Source: Myxococcales bacterium (lineage in GTDB: Bacteria; Myxococcota; UBA727; GCA-2721815). From it: DNA of 64,000 nt. Positions 63,185 through 64,000 of this stretch are shown here, in pieces (position 1 is the stretch's first letter; each line of letters opens with the position of its first letter). The stretch covers positions 1 through 64,000 of the forward strand of contig PBLQ01000046.1 of assembly GCA_002721815.1 (NCBI GenBank), read 5' to 3'. Made by a program: the position numbers and the translations under genes. A model generated the notes under the pieces. The model was not told where the DNA came from, did no database searches, and saw only the letters and a list, made by a program, of their open reading frames with translations.

Positions 63185-64000
63185 TTGAAGCCAGCACCTT
63201 ACATTTCTCTGCTTGTCCTGGCGCTTGCCTTATTCGCTGGATGCGAAGAAGAACCCATCAATCGAATTGTCCCGCCGCAACTCTTGGTGAACAGCCCCCT
63301 CAACTTTGGCAATAGCCCAATCGGCGTGCCGCAACGTGGACGTTTGGTTTTGGGGAACGCTGGTCAGGCCCGGTTGGAAATCAGTGAAATAATCTTGGAT
63401 CCTGATGACAGCATCTTTGAGGTGGGTGCCGCAGAGATGCCACTCCTGGTCACGGGCAGTGGTGGCAACGAACTCATTCTCGTTTTCACGCCCACTGAGG
63501 CCAAAGAATACCGAACCACACTCACCTTTGTCGCCAACCAGCCAGACAACCCCGCCACAACAGTGGTGCTCATGGGTGAAGGCGAATCCAACATCATCTG
63601 CCACCCCTGCAATGAAGCCCCCGAATCCCAATGTCACGAAACCGAGGAGGGCATGCTGATCTATTTGCCCACCACCGACACCGATTGTGAAAACGAAAAC
63701 GGATTTTGCGCTTATGAAATGATTTATGTCCCCTGTGACAATGGCCCGTGTGACCCCGAAACAGGATTATGTCCCGACACCCCTGTTCCCACTCGGGATG
63801 CGGGTGTACCCCCAGAGCCACAGGCCCCGTTCGATGCCGGTACCCAAACCATTGCCCAAGATGCCGGACAACCGGTGAGTGTTTCCGTTGACGCTGGGCA
63901 AAGCGTGATGATCATCGATGCGGGCATGCCTGCTTGGGACGCCGGACAACCCCCCATCGCCATCGATGCGGGCCCGATCTCGCCCGGCGGGGCCACTTGC
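63185..64000 (+). CDS. array lipoprotein G: ASH-type Ig domain and DAG hinge, cut by the window end
   Basis: The frame is open from a TTG at 63185 to the last base (272 codons, no stop). AAGGAGG stands five bases before the TTG. The lipobox is LALFAGC. The Ig-like domain is of the first subtype (NSPLNFGNSPIGVPQRGRL, VLGNAGQARL), as in A, B and C. The linker is CHPCNEAPESQCHETE and CENENGFCAY, ending in ETGLCPD. A hinge of DAG motifs follows (AQDAGQPVSVSVDAGQ), like those of E and F. The displayed module lies beyond the window. This combination of an A-type domain with an E/F-type hinge suggests module exchange within the array. Confidence 0.88.
   Translation, partial: MKPAPYISLLVLALALFAGCEEEPINRIVPPQLLVNSPLNFGNSPIGVPQRGRLVLGNAGQARLEISEIILDPDDSIFEVGAAEMPLLVTGSGGNELILVFTPTEAKEYRTTLTFVANQPDNPATTVVLMGEGESNIICHPCNEAPESQCHETEEGMLIYLPTTDTDCENENGFCAYEMIYVPCDNGPCDPETGLCPDTPVPTRDAGVPPEPQAPFDAGTQTIAQDAGQPVSVSVDAGQSVMIIDAGMPAWDAGQPPIAIDAGPISPGGATC

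Overview
The window looks like chromosomal DNA of a Gram-negative bacterium with strong myxobacterial character (Myxococcota or a close relative such as the Bradymonas group). The evidence is the family content: two Ser/Thr protein kinases, an FHA protein, cyclic-nucleotide-binding proteins, an AgmX/PglI-type C-terminal domain, a PEGA protein, many lipoproteins, the Cys-rich repeat known as DUF4215 or 'Myxococcus cysteine-rich repeat', and a serine protease ending in a MYXO-CTERM-like tail. G+C looks moderate (low fifties by eye). I cannot name the species. No tRNA, rRNA, CRISPR array, transposase or integrase was recognised. Coding density is very high and no gap between genes exceeds about 210 bases.

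Layout. (1) 1-6.7 kb: a TPR protein, a LysM protein, and across a regulated-looking divergent gap a small membrane protein overlapping an RCC1-repeat lipoprotein. (2) 6.7-12.2 kb, minus strand: threonine pathway thrA(fused)-thrB-thrC with an upstream membrane protein. (3) 12.3-15.2 kb, minus strand: lgt, a PEGA protein and a lipoprotein, start and stop codons overlapping. (4) 15.4-19 kb: groES-groEL with a clear terminator, a small lipoprotein, and pssA with a Cys-rich partner. (5) 19.1-29 kb: a Rossmann-type enzyme overlapping a HAD phosphatase, a kinase, an HTTM membrane protein, a 2OG-Fe(II) oxygenase, an AI-2E-family permease overlapping a MORN/AgmX lipoprotein, an FHA/zinc-ribbon protein and a secreted trypsin-like protease. 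(6) 29.2-33.8 kb: a Cys-rich lipoprotein divergent from a three-gene operon of FAD reductase, type III polyketide synthase and ICMT-like methyltransferase. (7) 33.8-37.9 kb, minus strand: three consecutive parvulin-type peptidyl-prolyl isomerases, a Cys-cluster protein and a small exported protein. (8) 38-43.9 kb: a signalling block of a zinc-ribbon membrane protein, two paralogous cyclic-nucleotide-binding proteins and a kinase-ATPase-TPR protein.

(9) 44.0-64.0 kb and beyond the edge: the most striking region. Seven consecutive co-oriented genes encode paralogous lipoproteins. Each starts with a lipobox, then one Ig-like domain of the ASH/choice-of-anchor-D kind, then a fixed Cys-rich linker. 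After that each carries a different extracellular module: DUF4215 disulfide repeats, DUF4215 plus LamG-like domains, another Cys-rich repeat, or leucine-rich repeats preceded by an Asp-rich, probably calcium-binding segment. Several genes contain in-frame tandem DNA duplications of their own module, each with its own period. I read this as a modular surface-lipoprotein array with one constant anchor and variable displayed domains. Its function (adhesion, prey or kin recognition, matrix) is inference only.

The neighbourhood fits a cell that invests heavily in envelope proteins. Lgt lipidates lipoproteins, the three parvulins could help fold disulfide-rich exported proteins, and the kinase/cyclic-nucleotide block lies directly upstream of the array on the same strand.
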